Of a stretch of DNA of 64,000 nt, positions 46,477-54,947 are shown in pieces. The DNA is from Leptospira perolatii (lineage in GTDB: Bacteria > Spirochaetota > Leptospiria > Leptospirales > Leptospiraceae): the NCBI RefSeq assembly GCF_002811875.1, contig NZ_NPDZ01000007.1, positions 124,001 to 188,000 on the forward strand, in the 5' to 3' direction. The translations under genes were made by a program, and so were the position numbers. The notes beneath the pieces are model-generated. The model was given only the letters and a program-made list of their open reading frames with translations, ran no database searches and was not told the origin of the DNA. The stretch's first letter is position 1. Each line of letters opens with the position of its first letter.

Positions 46477-47040
46477 ATGAAATTAAGATTCAGAGTTCTT
46501 TACTTACTTTTGTCCGGTTTTTGGAAGAAGCCGATCGGTTTCCTGGAACAAGCTACTCTCAGACTTTCCGTTCTTCCGAACGACATTGATATTCAAAGAA
46601 TGACCAACGATCGGTACTTTGCGTTCATGGATTTAGGGCGTTTTGATTTTATGAGAAGGCTCGGCTTACTTCGGAAAGCTTTCTTAGTGAAAAAGTGGGT
46701 GCCTCTGATTTTGTTTCAGACAATTCACTATCGATATCCGATCGGTTTATTTCAGAAGATCGAACTCAAAACAAGAGTACTTTGGTGGGATGAATACGAC
46801 TTTTGGATCGAACAAGTTTTTATGAGGAAAAATCGAATCTTAGCAACCGGATATGTCCAAGGCGCCTGGTTCGGAAAAAAAGGAAGGATTTCCTCAACTG
46901 AATTTTTTGACTTAATAAAAATGGAATATTCTACTCCCCATCCACCTGCAAACCTCGGACCTTTCCTGGACGCAAGTCGGCAAATAGTTTCCGGGGCAAA
47001 AAGAAAAAGTCAGGAGCCTAGCTCGGTTCTGCAACTTTGA
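46477..47040 (+). CDS. 4HBT-like thioesterase (THEM6-type)
   Basis: I chose ATG 46477, ten bases after GGAAG, giving 187 residues; a TTG at 46420 would add 19 unlikely residues. DIDIQRMTNDRYFAFMDLGRFDFM resembles the D-x-N-xHxxN-x-R-Y hot-dog thioesterase motif with Asp at the usual place, and the later WWDEYDFWIEQVFMRKNRILATG strand completes the fold. It may hydrolyse acyl-CoA, but this THEM6-like branch has no established substrate. A terminator follows 73 bases after the stop. Confidence 0.65.
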   Translation: MKLRFRVLYLLLSGFWKKPIGFLEQATLRLSVLPNDIDIQRMTNDRYFAFMDLGRFDFMRRLGLLRKAFLVKKWVPLILFQTIHYRYPIGLFQKIELKTRVLWWDEYDFWIEQVFMRKNRILATGYVQGAWFGKKGRISSTEFFDLIKMEYSTPHPPANLGPFLDASRQIVSGAKRKSQEPSSVLQL

Positions 47041-47112
47041 ACTGTATAGTCAGACTAGTGATATGGCTAGACCGGCATAGTTTCGCTAAGTGCAGCTCGA
47101 CTAAGCCAAGCC

Positions 47113-47143
47113 GGAGTCATATTGAGCCTGACTCCTGATTTTT
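47113..47143 (+). terminator. Intrinsic terminator after thioesterase gene
   Basis: GGAGTCA pairs perfectly with TGACTCC around a nine-base loop, followed after three bases by TTTTT. It suits termination of the + strand gene ending at 47040. The reverse direction has no T run. Confidence 0.7.
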
Positions 47144-47146
47144 GCA

Positions 47147-47578
47147 TCACCTAACTACGGTTACTGCACAAGGCGCATGGTGGACAACTCTGTCCGAAAC
47201 ACTTCCCACAATAAATCTTCCGATTGCGCTTCTTCCTCTGCTGCCGATCACGATCAGGTCGCTTTTTTCTTTTTCGGCCATCTTGCAGATTTCCTCCGCA
47301 GGATATCCTTCTACGACTTTTCTGGTCCATTTGACTTCGCTGTGATCCAGAAGTTTGTGTGCGTGCTCGAATCTTTTTTCGGAAAGCCACTGCACCCTAT
47401 CTTTTCCTTCCGGAGGAGCTTCGTATCTACCTGGAAGCGGTCCGAAATCCTCGACAACTTCTAAAATCAATACCTCTGCTTTACTCACCAATGCAAGGTG
47501 AAGAGCCCAGTCAAGAGCTCTATCGGACGGATCGGATCCGTCTACAGGAACTAAGATCTTTTTTAGTATATGCTCCAT
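47147..47578 (-). CDS. Universal stress protein UspA family
   Basis: A 143-residue protein. The start [19 protein letters not shown] and the end [21 protein letters not shown] match the UspA fold; the latter contains the G-2x-G-9x-G-S ATP-binding motif. Usp proteins are cytoplasmic, homodimeric and induced by starvation or stress. The gene lies convergent to the thioesterase gene and terminator, and shares its strand with the amidohydrolase upstream, 204 bases away. Confidence 0.92.
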   Translation of the reverse strand: MEHILKKILVPVDGSDPSDRALDWALHLALVSKAEVLILEVVEDFGPLPGRYEAPPEGKDRVQWLSEKRFEHAHKLLDHSEVKWTRKVVEGYPAEEICKMAEKEKSDLIVIGSRGRSAIGRFIVGSVSDRVVHHAPCAVTVVR

Positions 47579-47782
47579 TTCGGGCAGAATACCAGGTCAG
47601 AATAAAATATCCAGTCGAAAACCGGGTGCACAGTATTTGAGAAAAGTCTCCCTTAGAAAATTGTACTGTTCGCGCCTGCGGAGTGAGCCATGATTCGCGC
47701 AGAAATGATTCTAGGCTCGGCAAAGCGAAACTTTCCACTCAAAGAGTCAATTTCGTAGGATCGGAATTTGATGGATTGCAGA

Positions 47783-48640
47783 TCACTTACTCTCGAGTCT
47801 GAAAATTCGCTCTGCATTTTTGTGTCCGAAATATCGCAATACAGGATCGGGTAAATTTAACTTGGAAAGTTGTCTTGCACATTCCACGTGATTCAGCTGA
47901 GGGTAATTCGTTCCAAACAGTACCTTCTTTCGCCCGAAGCCTTTCATATAATCTAGCAAGGCGGAAGGATACGCATTCGGTTTGTAAGCGGAAGTGTCTA
48001 TAAATACGTTCTCATGTTTCCACGCGACAGCGATCATTTCTTCTGTCCAAGGATATCCGATGTGTCCGCACACGATTTTTAGATCTGGGAAGAGTAGGGC
48101 CACTTCATCTACGTATGGAATCGGACGTCCTGTTTCCGAAGGTTTCAAGGGACCAGTATGACCCACTTGCGTACAGAAAGGGATTCCGAGTTCTATACAT
48201 TTGGTGTATAAAGGAAAATAAAATCGATCATTGGGGGCAAGGTTCCAAAGCCACGGAACAATTCGCAGTCCGACAAATCCAAGTTTGGTGACTGCTCTCT
48301 CTAATTCTCGAACTGCTTTGGTAGGATCGGTTAAATGAACTGTCGCTAACCCTTTGAATCTCTTAGGAAATTTATTACAAATTTCTGCGATTTCATCGTT
48401 ATCGATTACCCACCCCTCAGGCCTGCACCACGCAGAAAGAAGAACGATATCTGTTCCGGACTGATCCATTTGTTGGATCAATTCTTCTATGCTCACATCT
48501 CTCGAAAGAATTTCACTGGAGCCAGAAAGGCTTAAGAGTCGATGCACCTCCGGCATTCGATCCATAAATTGGCGCAAAGGTGGTTGTGCCCATACATCGA
48601 TCAATTTTAGTGGAGAAGACTGCTTGATCGGAGCGTTCAT
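47783..48640 (-). CDS. Amidohydrolase (PF04909-like metal-dependent)
   Basis: A 285-residue TIM-barrel protein. The start is ATG at 48640, seven bases after GAGGAG on the - strand; a longer version from 48655 lacks a site. LIDVWAQPP replaces the usual HxH with D-x-W, while VCGHIGYPWTEEMI carries the later His, and VFIDTSAYKPNAYP and VLFGTNYPQLN (usual S/T-D) follow. This family includes decarboxylases and lactonases. The missing His pair casts some doubt on metal binding. Substrate unknown. Confidence 0.75.
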   Translation of the reverse strand: MNAPIKQSSPLKLIDVWAQPPLRQFMDRMPEVHRLLSLSGSSEILSRDVSIEELIQQMDQSGTDIVLLSAWCRPEGWVIDNDEIAEICNKFPKRFKGLATVHLTDPTKAVRELERAVTKLGFVGLRIVPWLWNLAPNDRFYFPLYTKCIELGIPFCTQVGHTGPLKPSETGRPIPYVDEVALLFPDLKIVCGHIGYPWTEEMIAVAWKHENVFIDTSAYKPNAYPSALLDYMKGFGRKKVLFGTNYPQLNHVECARQLSKLNLPDPVLRYFGHKNAERIFRLESK

Positions 48641-48761
48641 ATGTGCTCTCCTCACTTAGCTTGAGTAAGAAAATATTATTGAATATGTATATATTGCGGG
48701 TTAAAAAATCTCGTCTACAAAAGAATAGCGGCTAACAAACTTTAAATGGTTTATATACAAA

Positions 48762-49169
48762 ATGAAACTTAGACTTTCACCTTTCCGCGCCAGGTTGACC
48801 TTAATCATAGATAGCATTTCTGCTTTAGTAGCAGGGTGTTTCGTTCTCAGCATGCACCCACAACTATCCGATTTGTACATGCTCCCGCACACTGAGTTGA
48901 TTTTTATCGGGATCGCAAACTTGCTCTATGGCTCCTATTCAGGATCCCTAGTCCTTCGAACTTTGCTTGGTAAAAAGGTTCGGCGTCGATGGATCACTCT
49001 GTTGGTTACTGCGAATCTTTGCTGGGCACTAGTCTGTGTCGGGATATTCGTTCAAAATTGGGCTTCGATTCATATTTTGGGGGCCATGCACATTAGCTTT
49101 GAGGGAATGTACGTAACGATATTAGCCTTGTTCGAATATTATTTGGTTCGCCCACTGGCGGTTCGATAG
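48762..49169 (+). CDS. Four-TM membrane protein, hypothetical
   Basis: A 135-residue hydrophobic protein with about four membrane segments (~10-30, 42-62, 72-93, 98-120). It has no soluble domain or recognised motif. It is divergent from the amidohydrolase gene, with 121 bases between the starts. No strong ribosome site precedes the ATG. Confidence 0.55.
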   Translation: MKLRLSPFRARLTLIIDSISALVAGCFVLSMHPQLSDLYMLPHTELIFIGIANLLYGSYSGSLVLRTLLGKKVRRRWITLLVTANLCWALVCVGIFVQNWASIHILGAMHISFEGMYVTILALFEYYLVRPLAVR

Positions 49170-49293
49170 AAATTAAGAAGGAAAAATTCTAACTTGTTTG
49201 GAACGAATCTTCTTTCTTTTCACACGGTCAACAGATCATCAAACCAAAGGTTTTCACGCAATAAGTTCGCGTCAGAGATGTCGCGTTTCATAA

Positions 49294-49926
49294 TCATTCA
49301 TCGGTCTGGCTTGAGAGTTCATCTAACTCCTGTTTGATGTTTTTCCTGGCTTGTTTTTCATATTTCTCGTAAAAGTAATCTGTTTTGTAAATTCTATCCA
49401 TCGTTAAAAAGTAATGGAGCACTTTCATGCGGCCGGCTTTATAATCGCCATCAGAATAGATGGAATACTCTTTTCTAATATTCTGGCAATAGTCGGAGTA
49501 AACGATTGAGTTCTCTCCTAAAATAGATAAGTCCGCATCCAAAAATAGCTTTGTATCGGAATTATCGCTATTCGAATGCCCCTTCGTAGCTACAATTTGA
49601 GAAGAACATAGCCGTAAGCTATCCTCCGGATAATGAATGGAACGAAGTCTTGCTTCCGCAAGCTCAGCGCTTTTTTCTTCATTGTCAGTAGCGGACACGT
49701 CATAAACAATATCATGATATACGATTGAAAATAGGACCGTGTCCCAATCTTGGATCTGACTTTTTACCTGGGAAAGATTGTTTGTTAAGTTTTCAATATG
49801 ACTTAGATTATGATAAAACCGATTTGGTTCCGAATAGTGTTGTACTACTTCCTGCCAAATAGTTTCAATCAGTTGTTCCTGCTTTTCATACTTTTGCACA
49901 GTCTCTAGAAACTTTTGTCTAAGCAT
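49294..49926 (-). CDS. HD-superfamily phosphohydrolase-like protein
   Basis: A 210-residue protein. RFYHNLSHIENL and IVYHDIVYD supply the HD metal-binding pair and DADLSILG the third Asp, a pattern of the predicted metal-dependent HD phosphohydrolases of the COG4339 type. It probably acts on a nucleotide or phosphate ester in the cytoplasm. It lies convergent to the membrane protein gene and shares its strand with the protease gene upstream, about 40 bases away. Confidence 0.78.
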   Translation of the reverse strand: MLRQKFLETVQKYEKQEQLIETIWQEVVQHYSEPNRFYHNLSHIENLTNNLSQVKSQIQDWDTVLFSIVYHDIVYDVSATDNEEKSAELAEARLRSIHYPEDSLRLCSSQIVATKGHSNSDNSDTKLFLDADLSILGENSIVYSDYCQNIRKEYSIYSDGDYKAGRMKVLHYFLTMDRIYKTDYFYEKYEKQARKNIKQELDELSSQTDE

Positions 49927-49965
49927 ATTTTCTTTTGTTCAGCCTTCGTTCTTTACCCTAGGCAT

Positions 49966-51306
49966 CTACCAACGTTCACTCCAATTCCATGTTTGCCATT
50001 GTCCGCCGAAGCAAGTTTGAAATTCCACTGGTGTACGATCTTCCGTAGAAGCATTGCGTGAACTAACACATAGAGGCAGTAGATAGGCTGGTGTTGGACC
50101 CGGACCTGCGATAGCACCTGTTCTTTGAATTGCAAACTTTTGGAAGGAATTCGTCTCGCTGCAAGCCTGAACCGTAAACTGGACTCCGTTTTCACCGGTC
50201 CCGGCATCCAAGCAGAGTCCGTCTCTGTAGTAGATAAGACCCTGAGGATAAATGACCCATTTCTGCGCCACAGTCCCATTGCAAATATACAATTGGACGG
50301 GAGTTCCGGGGTCTGTTCTGGCTCCTTCCACATCCAAACATTTTCCACCAGGGCCTTTAATCACAGCTGGGAAAAGTTTTTCCAAATAAGCAGTCCGTTT
50401 CCAGTAGGAGTCAAATACAAAAGTCTCAATCGGATAAGGACTTTCGGATCGTATCTTGCTTTCAATCCAGTTGAGTTCCCTTTCCACTAAGTTTCCAGAC
50501 ATGATATTGCTGGTTTCATTCCTGCCATAATGCACAGCGAAAACCATCGGGAGAAAATCAACATTCTCGCCTACGCTGCGATAAAAAAAGTAAGGAGATC
50601 CTGAATCGCCATCACAGGTATGAGAGTTGGAGTATCCTTCCCCTCTAATCATGTTACCATTTAAATAGTTAAGTAGATGAGCTGTGGAGAAACGCTTTAT
50701 ACCGCTTGTTCCTGCCTCGCAAGGAATATCTGAACCGGAATCTGATCCTAGTCCATAACCCGAAAAGTAGTAAAAATTAGATTCATTCCGATTACGCCAG
50801 TAAGCTCTCTGGTCAGCAAAGATCTGCCCTTTTGGGAAATAAGGAGAGAGTAGTGGACCTCTCAACTGAATCAAAGCCAAATCTTTTTGCGAGGTACTGG
50901 GATTATAGTTTGGGTGAATAAAGTAGTCAGCTGGATTTACATGAATCTCTACATTCGATCCACCGAATGGTGTATAAGAAACCCAAATTGTGTCGGTACC
51001 AGCGGTGACACAATGGGCGGCGGTCAAAATCCAGTGCTCTGCGATCAGAGTTCCGGAGCAAGGGCCACGTCCTGATGCTTGGAATTTTACGACAAAGGGC
51101 CAAAGACCGTTTCTCTCGGGTACTCCATTTACAATATGATTTGCGCCCTCTTCAGGCAGATAAAAGTGCGGAGCAGACTTTGGTGTTTGTGCGAGAGCTA
51201 ATATCTCGGAATTCAATTCACCAGATTTTGAATTGTTGCAATCGAAAGACAAGCAGGTGAGGACAACCACTAATAAACACTTCCATATATTTGTTTTTTT
51301 TCTCAT
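49966..51306 (-). CDS. Secreted trypsin-like protease lipoprotein with ricin-B lectin domain
   Basis: I chose ATG 51306, six bases after AGGAG; the TTG at 51312 is less likely. This gives 446 residues with a signal ending TCLSFDC (Cys23). The S1 protease triad is His in LTAAHC, Asp in DLALIQL and Ser in CDGDSGSPYF. The last ~130 residues form a ricin-type beta-trefoil, with repeats such as GKCLDVEG, DGLCLDAG and QKW/WQTWNW. It may bind sugars and cut proteins at the surface. A proteolytic role in host or environmental protein breakdown is inferred. Confidence 0.88.
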   Translation of the reverse strand: MRKKTNIWKCLLVVVLTCLSFDCNNSKSGELNSEILALAQTPKSAPHFYLPEEGANHIVNGVPERNGLWPFVVKFQASGRGPCSGTLIAEHWILTAAHCVTAGTDTIWVSYTPFGGSNVEIHVNPADYFIHPNYNPSTSQKDLALIQLRGPLLSPYFPKGQIFADQRAYWRNRNESNFYYFSGYGLGSDSGSDIPCEAGTSGIKRFSTAHLLNYLNGNMIRGEGYSNSHTCDGDSGSPYFFYRSVGENVDFLPMVFAVHYGRNETSNIMSGNLVERELNWIESKIRSESPYPIETFVFDSYWKRTAYLEKLFPAVIKGPGGKCLDVEGARTDPGTPVQLYICNGTVAQKWVIYPQGLIYYRDGLCLDAGTGENGVQFTVQACSETNSFQKFAIQRTGAIAGPGPTPAYLLPLCVSSRNASTEDRTPVEFQTCFGGQWQTWNWSERW

Positions 51307-51436
51307 AGGCAACTCCTTGCACGGTTTCTCGTTATGAATTCAATAGGATCTTGTCATTTAACAAAATGTTAGGTGATGATTTGAGCGAAAAAAAGATGGA
51401 AGCCATTAGCTATTAGTTAATTAGATATACTCGTTG

Positions 51437-51631
51437 TTAGGACAGCTGCTTCGGTGGACAAGGAACGGATCCGTAGGAACAAAACACGCAGCAATCTCCA
51501 GGTTTTGGTTTTAGCAAGCTGCCGCAATGTTCACACTTGTAAAAATACTGACAAGCGTCCAGAGGCATGATTTCCTCTTTTTGAAAGTTGCATTTCGGGC
51601 AAGTGAGAATGGAAGCTGTAATTAGGTTCAT
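51437..51631 (-). CDS. GDCCVxC-domain small Cys-rich protein
   Basis: A 64-residue protein with nine Cys (11, 14, 27, 33, 36, 47, 48, 51, 58). LTCPKC and CEHCG look like a zinc ribbon, and PGDCCVFCSYGSVPCPP is the GDCCVxC signature; in some homologues a selenocysteine replaces a Cys. It is probably metal- or metal-resistance-related, but no function is settled. No stop codon here is read as selenocysteine. Confidence 0.85.
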   Translation of the reverse strand: MNLITASILTCPKCNFQKEEIMPLDACQYFYKCEHCGSLLKPKPGDCCVFCSYGSVPCPPKQLS

Positions 51632-52055
51632 CGCTCGATTCCGGTTTCTTTTATGGAACTTTGGGATCCAGGAGTTCTTAGTTTGCTAAGAGGTTTCTTC
51701 AAAGATATACCTGACATCTTATCACATTGAACGAATGATTCGACCAGAGAAATCTGGGCTAAAAAGATGTCGGAAAATTGAGCAAGTAAAATATAGTGCT
51801 CATCTCTGTAGGAGCTCCTACAGCCTCTCCGCTCGTATTCGGCTTGCCAAAAGATCGGATCTATGGCATGCGCGACTTCGGAGGGCCGCTCGAGGGGGCC
51901 CGCCTTCCCACCACCATCCCCCCACCCACGAAGGGCGGGGCCCTTCAAGACCCGATTCCACTTGACCGCACGGCCACTTGTGAAAAAATAGTGCAAAATC
52001 TATTCTTCTGCTCGCCGCAATCACGCAGACGGGCTTTTAACCATAGGAGAACCTT
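51632..52055. other. Upstream region of the rpsF operon with palindrome and GC-rich element
   Basis: No gene. It holds a perfect 18-bp palindrome, CTGTAGGAGCTCCTACAG at 51806-51823, and from 51869 to 51975 a GC-rich stretch with CCACCACCATCCCCCCACCC and the hairpin GAAGGGC-GGG-GCCCTTC at 51930-51946. This stretch is clearly more GC-rich than the surrounding DNA. ORFs through it on either strand are low-complexity and rejected. Confidence 0.7.
51978..52006 (+). promoter_or_regulatory. Candidate sigma-70-type promoter for rpsF
   Basis: TTGTGA (51978-51983) and TATTCT (52001-52006) are separated by 17 bases, about 50 bases before the rpsF start. Fit to consensus is moderate (4/6 each). Confidence 0.4.
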
Positions 52056-52331
52056 TTGAGAAACTACGAGATAACTACAATTACGCGCGCAAACGCGAAA
52101 GAAAGTGCAAAAAATGAGGTAACAGACCTCTTTAATAAGCACTCAATCAGCGTTACTGCGGAAGAAGACTGGGGCCAAAAGAAGCTCTGGCATCCTATCC
52201 ATCACCAGGATTACGGTGTCTTTACTCATTTTAAAGTAAATGCCGATCCAACTGCCATCGACAAAGTGGAGCACGAGTTCAAACTCAATCAGAATGTTCT
52301 TCGCTCCATGATCGTTCGACTCAATGGCTAA
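52056..52331 (+). CDS. rpsF: 30S ribosomal protein S6
   Basis: A 91-residue protein with RNYEITTIT at the start and LWHPIHHQDYGVFTHFKV and LRSMIVRL, typical of S6, which binds 16S rRNA with S18 in the platform. It starts TTG six bases after AGGAG (52045-52049). The stop overlaps the ssb ATG by eight bases. Confidence 0.95.
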   Translation: MRNYEITTITRANAKESAKNEVTDLFNKHSISVTAEEDWGQKKLWHPIHHQDYGVFTHFKVNADPTAIDKVEHEFKLNQNVLRSMIVRLNG

Positions 52332-52767
52332 CGATATCAATCGGGTGACCCTAGTAGGTCGCTTAACCAGAGATCCTGAATTTAAGACCGTGAACGGTAC
52401 GTCTCTGGTAAACTTTTCCCTGGCGAATGGTAGAACCTTCGTTTCAGGTGGAGACAAGAAAGAAGAAACTCATTTCTTCGATTGCGAAGCCTGGGGAAAA
52501 GGAGCGGATATTATCCAGCAATATTGCAAAAAAGGCAAACAGCTGATCATTGAAGGTCGGTTGAAGCAGGATACTTGGGAAACCATGGACGGCAAAAAAG
52601 CCTCTCGCATCCGTATCGTCGTGGAGAACTTTCAGATGATCGGAAGCAAAGACGGAGGAGGGAGCGATTCGAATTACGGATCAAGCTCTTCTTCTAGCGG
52701 ATCTTCTTATGCACATTCTCAAGAAGAAGTGGGAAGTTCCGGAATGGACGACGATATACCCTTTTAA
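52324..52767 (+). CDS. ssb: Single-stranded DNA-binding protein
   Basis: A 147-residue SSB. The OB fold shows INRVTLVGRLTRDPEFKTVN and TWETMDGKKASRIRIVVENFQM. A Gly/Ser linker leads to the acidic tail DDDIPF, the partner-docking peptide. It lies in the S6-SSB-S18 arrangement common in bacteria and overlaps rpsF by eight bases. Confidence 0.97.
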   Translation: MANDINRVTLVGRLTRDPEFKTVNGTSLVNFSLANGRTFVSGGDKKEETHFFDCEAWGKGADIIQQYCKKGKQLIIEGRLKQDTWETMDGKKASRIRIVVENFQMIGSKDGGGSDSNYGSSSSSSGSSYAHSQEEVGSSGMDDDIPF

Positions 52768-52782
52768 TTAGGAAACGAAACT

Positions 52783-53097
52783 ATGGCAGAGAACGAAATC
52801 CAAGAAGAAACAGGAAGACCAGAAGCTTCCGCAGAAATGCAAGGCATGGATGAAACCGGTCGTGCACCGAAAAAGCAGAACAAATACAAAAAGAAAGTTT
52901 GTCGCTTTACTGCAGACCCGGAACTTGCAAAACAAATAAATTACAAAAACATTGAGTTATTGGAAAGATTCATCACGAATCGTGGGAAAATCATTCCAAG
53001 AAGAATCACAGGTACTTCTGCAAAATACCAAAGAATTCTTGCTCGTGAAATTCGTAAGGCTCGGAGCATCGGCCTCCTTCCTTTCAAAGTGAACTAA
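52783..53097 (+). CDS. rpsR: 30S ribosomal protein S18
   Basis: A 104-residue S18. The core is [38 protein letters not shown] and [16 protein letters not shown]. About 30 residues of acidic N-terminal extension precede it, making it longer than the usual ~75 residues. It binds S6 in the 30S platform. GGAAACGAAA precedes the ATG. Confidence 0.96.
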   Translation: MAENEIQEETGRPEASAEMQGMDETGRAPKKQNKYKKKVCRFTADPELAKQINYKNIELLERFITNRGKIIPRRITGTSAKYQRILAREIRKARSIGLLPFKVN

Positions 53098-53108
53098 GGA
53101 GACTACGA

Positions 53109-53573
53109 ATGAAGGTTATTTTACAAAAAGACGTATCCAACCTAGGCGACGCCGGAGATATCAAGGAAGTTGCGGACGGATTTGCTCGTAATTTCCTTTT
53201 CCCAAAAAGATTGGCAGTTCGCGCGAGCGAAGGAAGCACCAAGATGGCTGTTCACCAGAAAAAGCTGGCTGAACTGAAAAAGGAAAAGCGTCAGAAAGCA
53301 ATGGAATCCGTATCAGGAAATCTGAACGGAAAAGAATTCAGCATTCTTGTTAAGACCGGTGGCGGGGACAAACTCTTCGGAGCAGTAACCCCAATGGACG
53401 TGGCTTCACTTTTGAAAAAAGAAGGCTACGAAGTCGAGAAGCGTAAGATCGAGTTTCCAGAACCGATTCGCTCCCTCGGTACTTATAAGTTGAAAATCCG
53501 CCTTGCAGAAGGAATCCTTCCCACCATCACGATCCACGTGAAAAAAGAGGAAGGTGTCGTAGCCGAAGGTTAA
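53109..53573 (+). CDS. rplI: 50S ribosomal protein L9
   Basis: A 154-residue L9. The N-terminal MKVILQKDVSNLGDAGDIKEVADGFARN motif is diagnostic and is followed by the basic connecting helix and the C-terminal rRNA-binding domain (KTGGGDKLFGAVT). GGAGACTACGA lies before the ATG. It closes the ribosomal part of the operon. Confidence 0.97.
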   Translation: MKVILQKDVSNLGDAGDIKEVADGFARNFLFPKRLAVRASEGSTKMAVHQKKLAELKKEKRQKAMESVSGNLNGKEFSILVKTGGGDKLFGAVTPMDVASLLKKEGYEVEKRKIEFPEPIRSLGTYKLKIRLAEGILPTITIHVKKEEGVVAEG

Positions 53574-53590
53574 TTTACCTTTAGGTCTGA

Positions 53591-54913
53591 ATGCAAGCCG
53601 ACTCTCTTTTCGAATTGGAATCCGAGAAGTCTTTCTTAGGATTCCTACTACTAAAGGGAGCGGACAATCTGATAGATATTCCTCTGGAAGCAGAGGATTT
53701 CTATCACGATACCAACCGAAGAATCTACAAAGCAATCGCAGATCTAGTAGATAAGCGAGTTGCTGTCGACCCAGTCTCCGTTCTAAATTATCTAAAAGAA
53801 AATTCCCTCCTTAAAGATCCAGAGAAGGAATATGAATATATTTATTCTCTGTACAGAGATACTGTAGTCTCTCATCCACTGCATTATTATTCGGAGAGGA
53901 TTCGTAGACTTTCCGAAAGAAGAAAATACTCCAAGCTTTTACTTCAGGCTTTGGACCTGATCCAAAAAGAACCCGGAGAAAACGAATCCGTCTTTAACCA
54001 GATCGAAAGAAGTCTTACCGAGGTTTCTCGCGCCGTAGACGTAAAAGGATTATTACCTGTAGCGCACGATAAGGCTGCGCTCTCTGAATATATTAAGGAT
54101 ATCATGCAAAGTCGGGGGCAGATCAAAGGTCTCCGCACGAATTTTACCCAGTTTGACGAAATGACTTCCGGTCTGAAAGAATACGAGCTGATGGTTCTCG
54201 CTGCTCGACCTGGAAACGGTAAAACCACTCTAGCGATGAATATCGCTTCGAACGTAGCTTTGATTCATAACAAACCTGTGGTGATCTTTTCTTTGGAGAT
54301 GAGCCGGATGGAGCTCCTACTGAAGCTAGTTTGTTCGACTGCCCAAGTGGAATCTAGCAAACTCAAAAGATCCGAAGTCACAAAATCCGATGCACCGAAA
54401 TTATTGGATGCAATTGTAAAAGTCACCTCGGCTCCGATTTACATAGATGATTCCGGTGCGCTGACTGTGGACGACTTTAAAGGGCGGATTCGAAAGCTTT
54501 TGACCACAGAGTCTTTAGGTCTCATCATTGTAGACTATCTACAGCTAATGAGTGATCCGAAGAGTAGGGACCAAGGAAGGCAGAACGAAGTAGCATCGAT
54601 TTCTAGAACCTTAAAACAGATTGCAAAAGAGGCAAAATGTCCTGTGATCGCTTTGTCTCAGATGAATCGATCTATTGAGCAGAGGTCTCGGGACCAAAGA
54701 CCGCAGCTCGCGGACTTAAGGGAATCGGGAGCTATCGAACAGGACGCAGACATAGTAACTTTTATTTATCGAGGAGAAAGGGGAAAGGACGACGAAGAAG
54801 ATCCACGCATGAAAGGAATGGCGGAGATCATCGTAGCGAAAAATCGTTCAGGACCGACCGGTTCTTTTTCCCTTGCCTTCCGACCGGAGCTGAGCAGATT
54901 TGATAACGTATAA
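53591..54913 (+). CDS. dnaB: Replicative DNA helicase DnaB
   Basis: A 440-residue hexameric helicase. The N-domain has [17 protein letters not shown]; the RecA-like domain has the Walker A GNGKTT with K211, IIVDYLQLM as Walker B, and the [11 protein letters not shown] and [10 protein letters not shown] segments. No intein is present. It starts ATG 17 bases after rplI and unwinds DNA at the replication fork. The aspS gene follows. Confidence 0.97.
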   Translation: MQADSLFELESEKSFLGFLLLKGADNLIDIPLEAEDFYHDTNRRIYKAIADLVDKRVAVDPVSVLNYLKENSLLKDPEKEYEYIYSLYRDTVVSHPLHYYSERIRRLSERRKYSKLLLQALDLIQKEPGENESVFNQIERSLTEVSRAVDVKGLLPVAHDKAALSEYIKDIMQSRGQIKGLRTNFTQFDEMTSGLKEYELMVLAARPGNGKTTLAMNIASNVALIHNKPVVIFSLEMSRMELLLKLVCSTAQVESSKLKRSEVTKSDAPKLLDAIVKVTSAPIYIDDSGALTVDDFKGRIRKLLTTESLGLIIVDYLQLMSDPKSRDQGRQNEVASISRTLKQIAKEAKCPVIALSQMNRSIEQRSRDQRPQLADLRESGAIEQDADIVTFIYRGERGKDDEEDPRMKGMAEIIVAKNRSGPTGSFSLAFRPELSRFDNV

Positions 54914-54947
54914 TTCACCGACAGGTAATATAGGAACGGAAACTTCT

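Noticed and set aside
47151..47640. ORFs in other frames and on the + strand across uspA
   Set aside because: They are Arg/Phe-rich shadows of the clear UspA frame.
51628..51996. ORF on the - strand across the GC-rich element
   Set aside because: It is low-complexity (GGWWWEGG-like), overlaps the palindrome and rpsF promoter region, and has no ribosome site.
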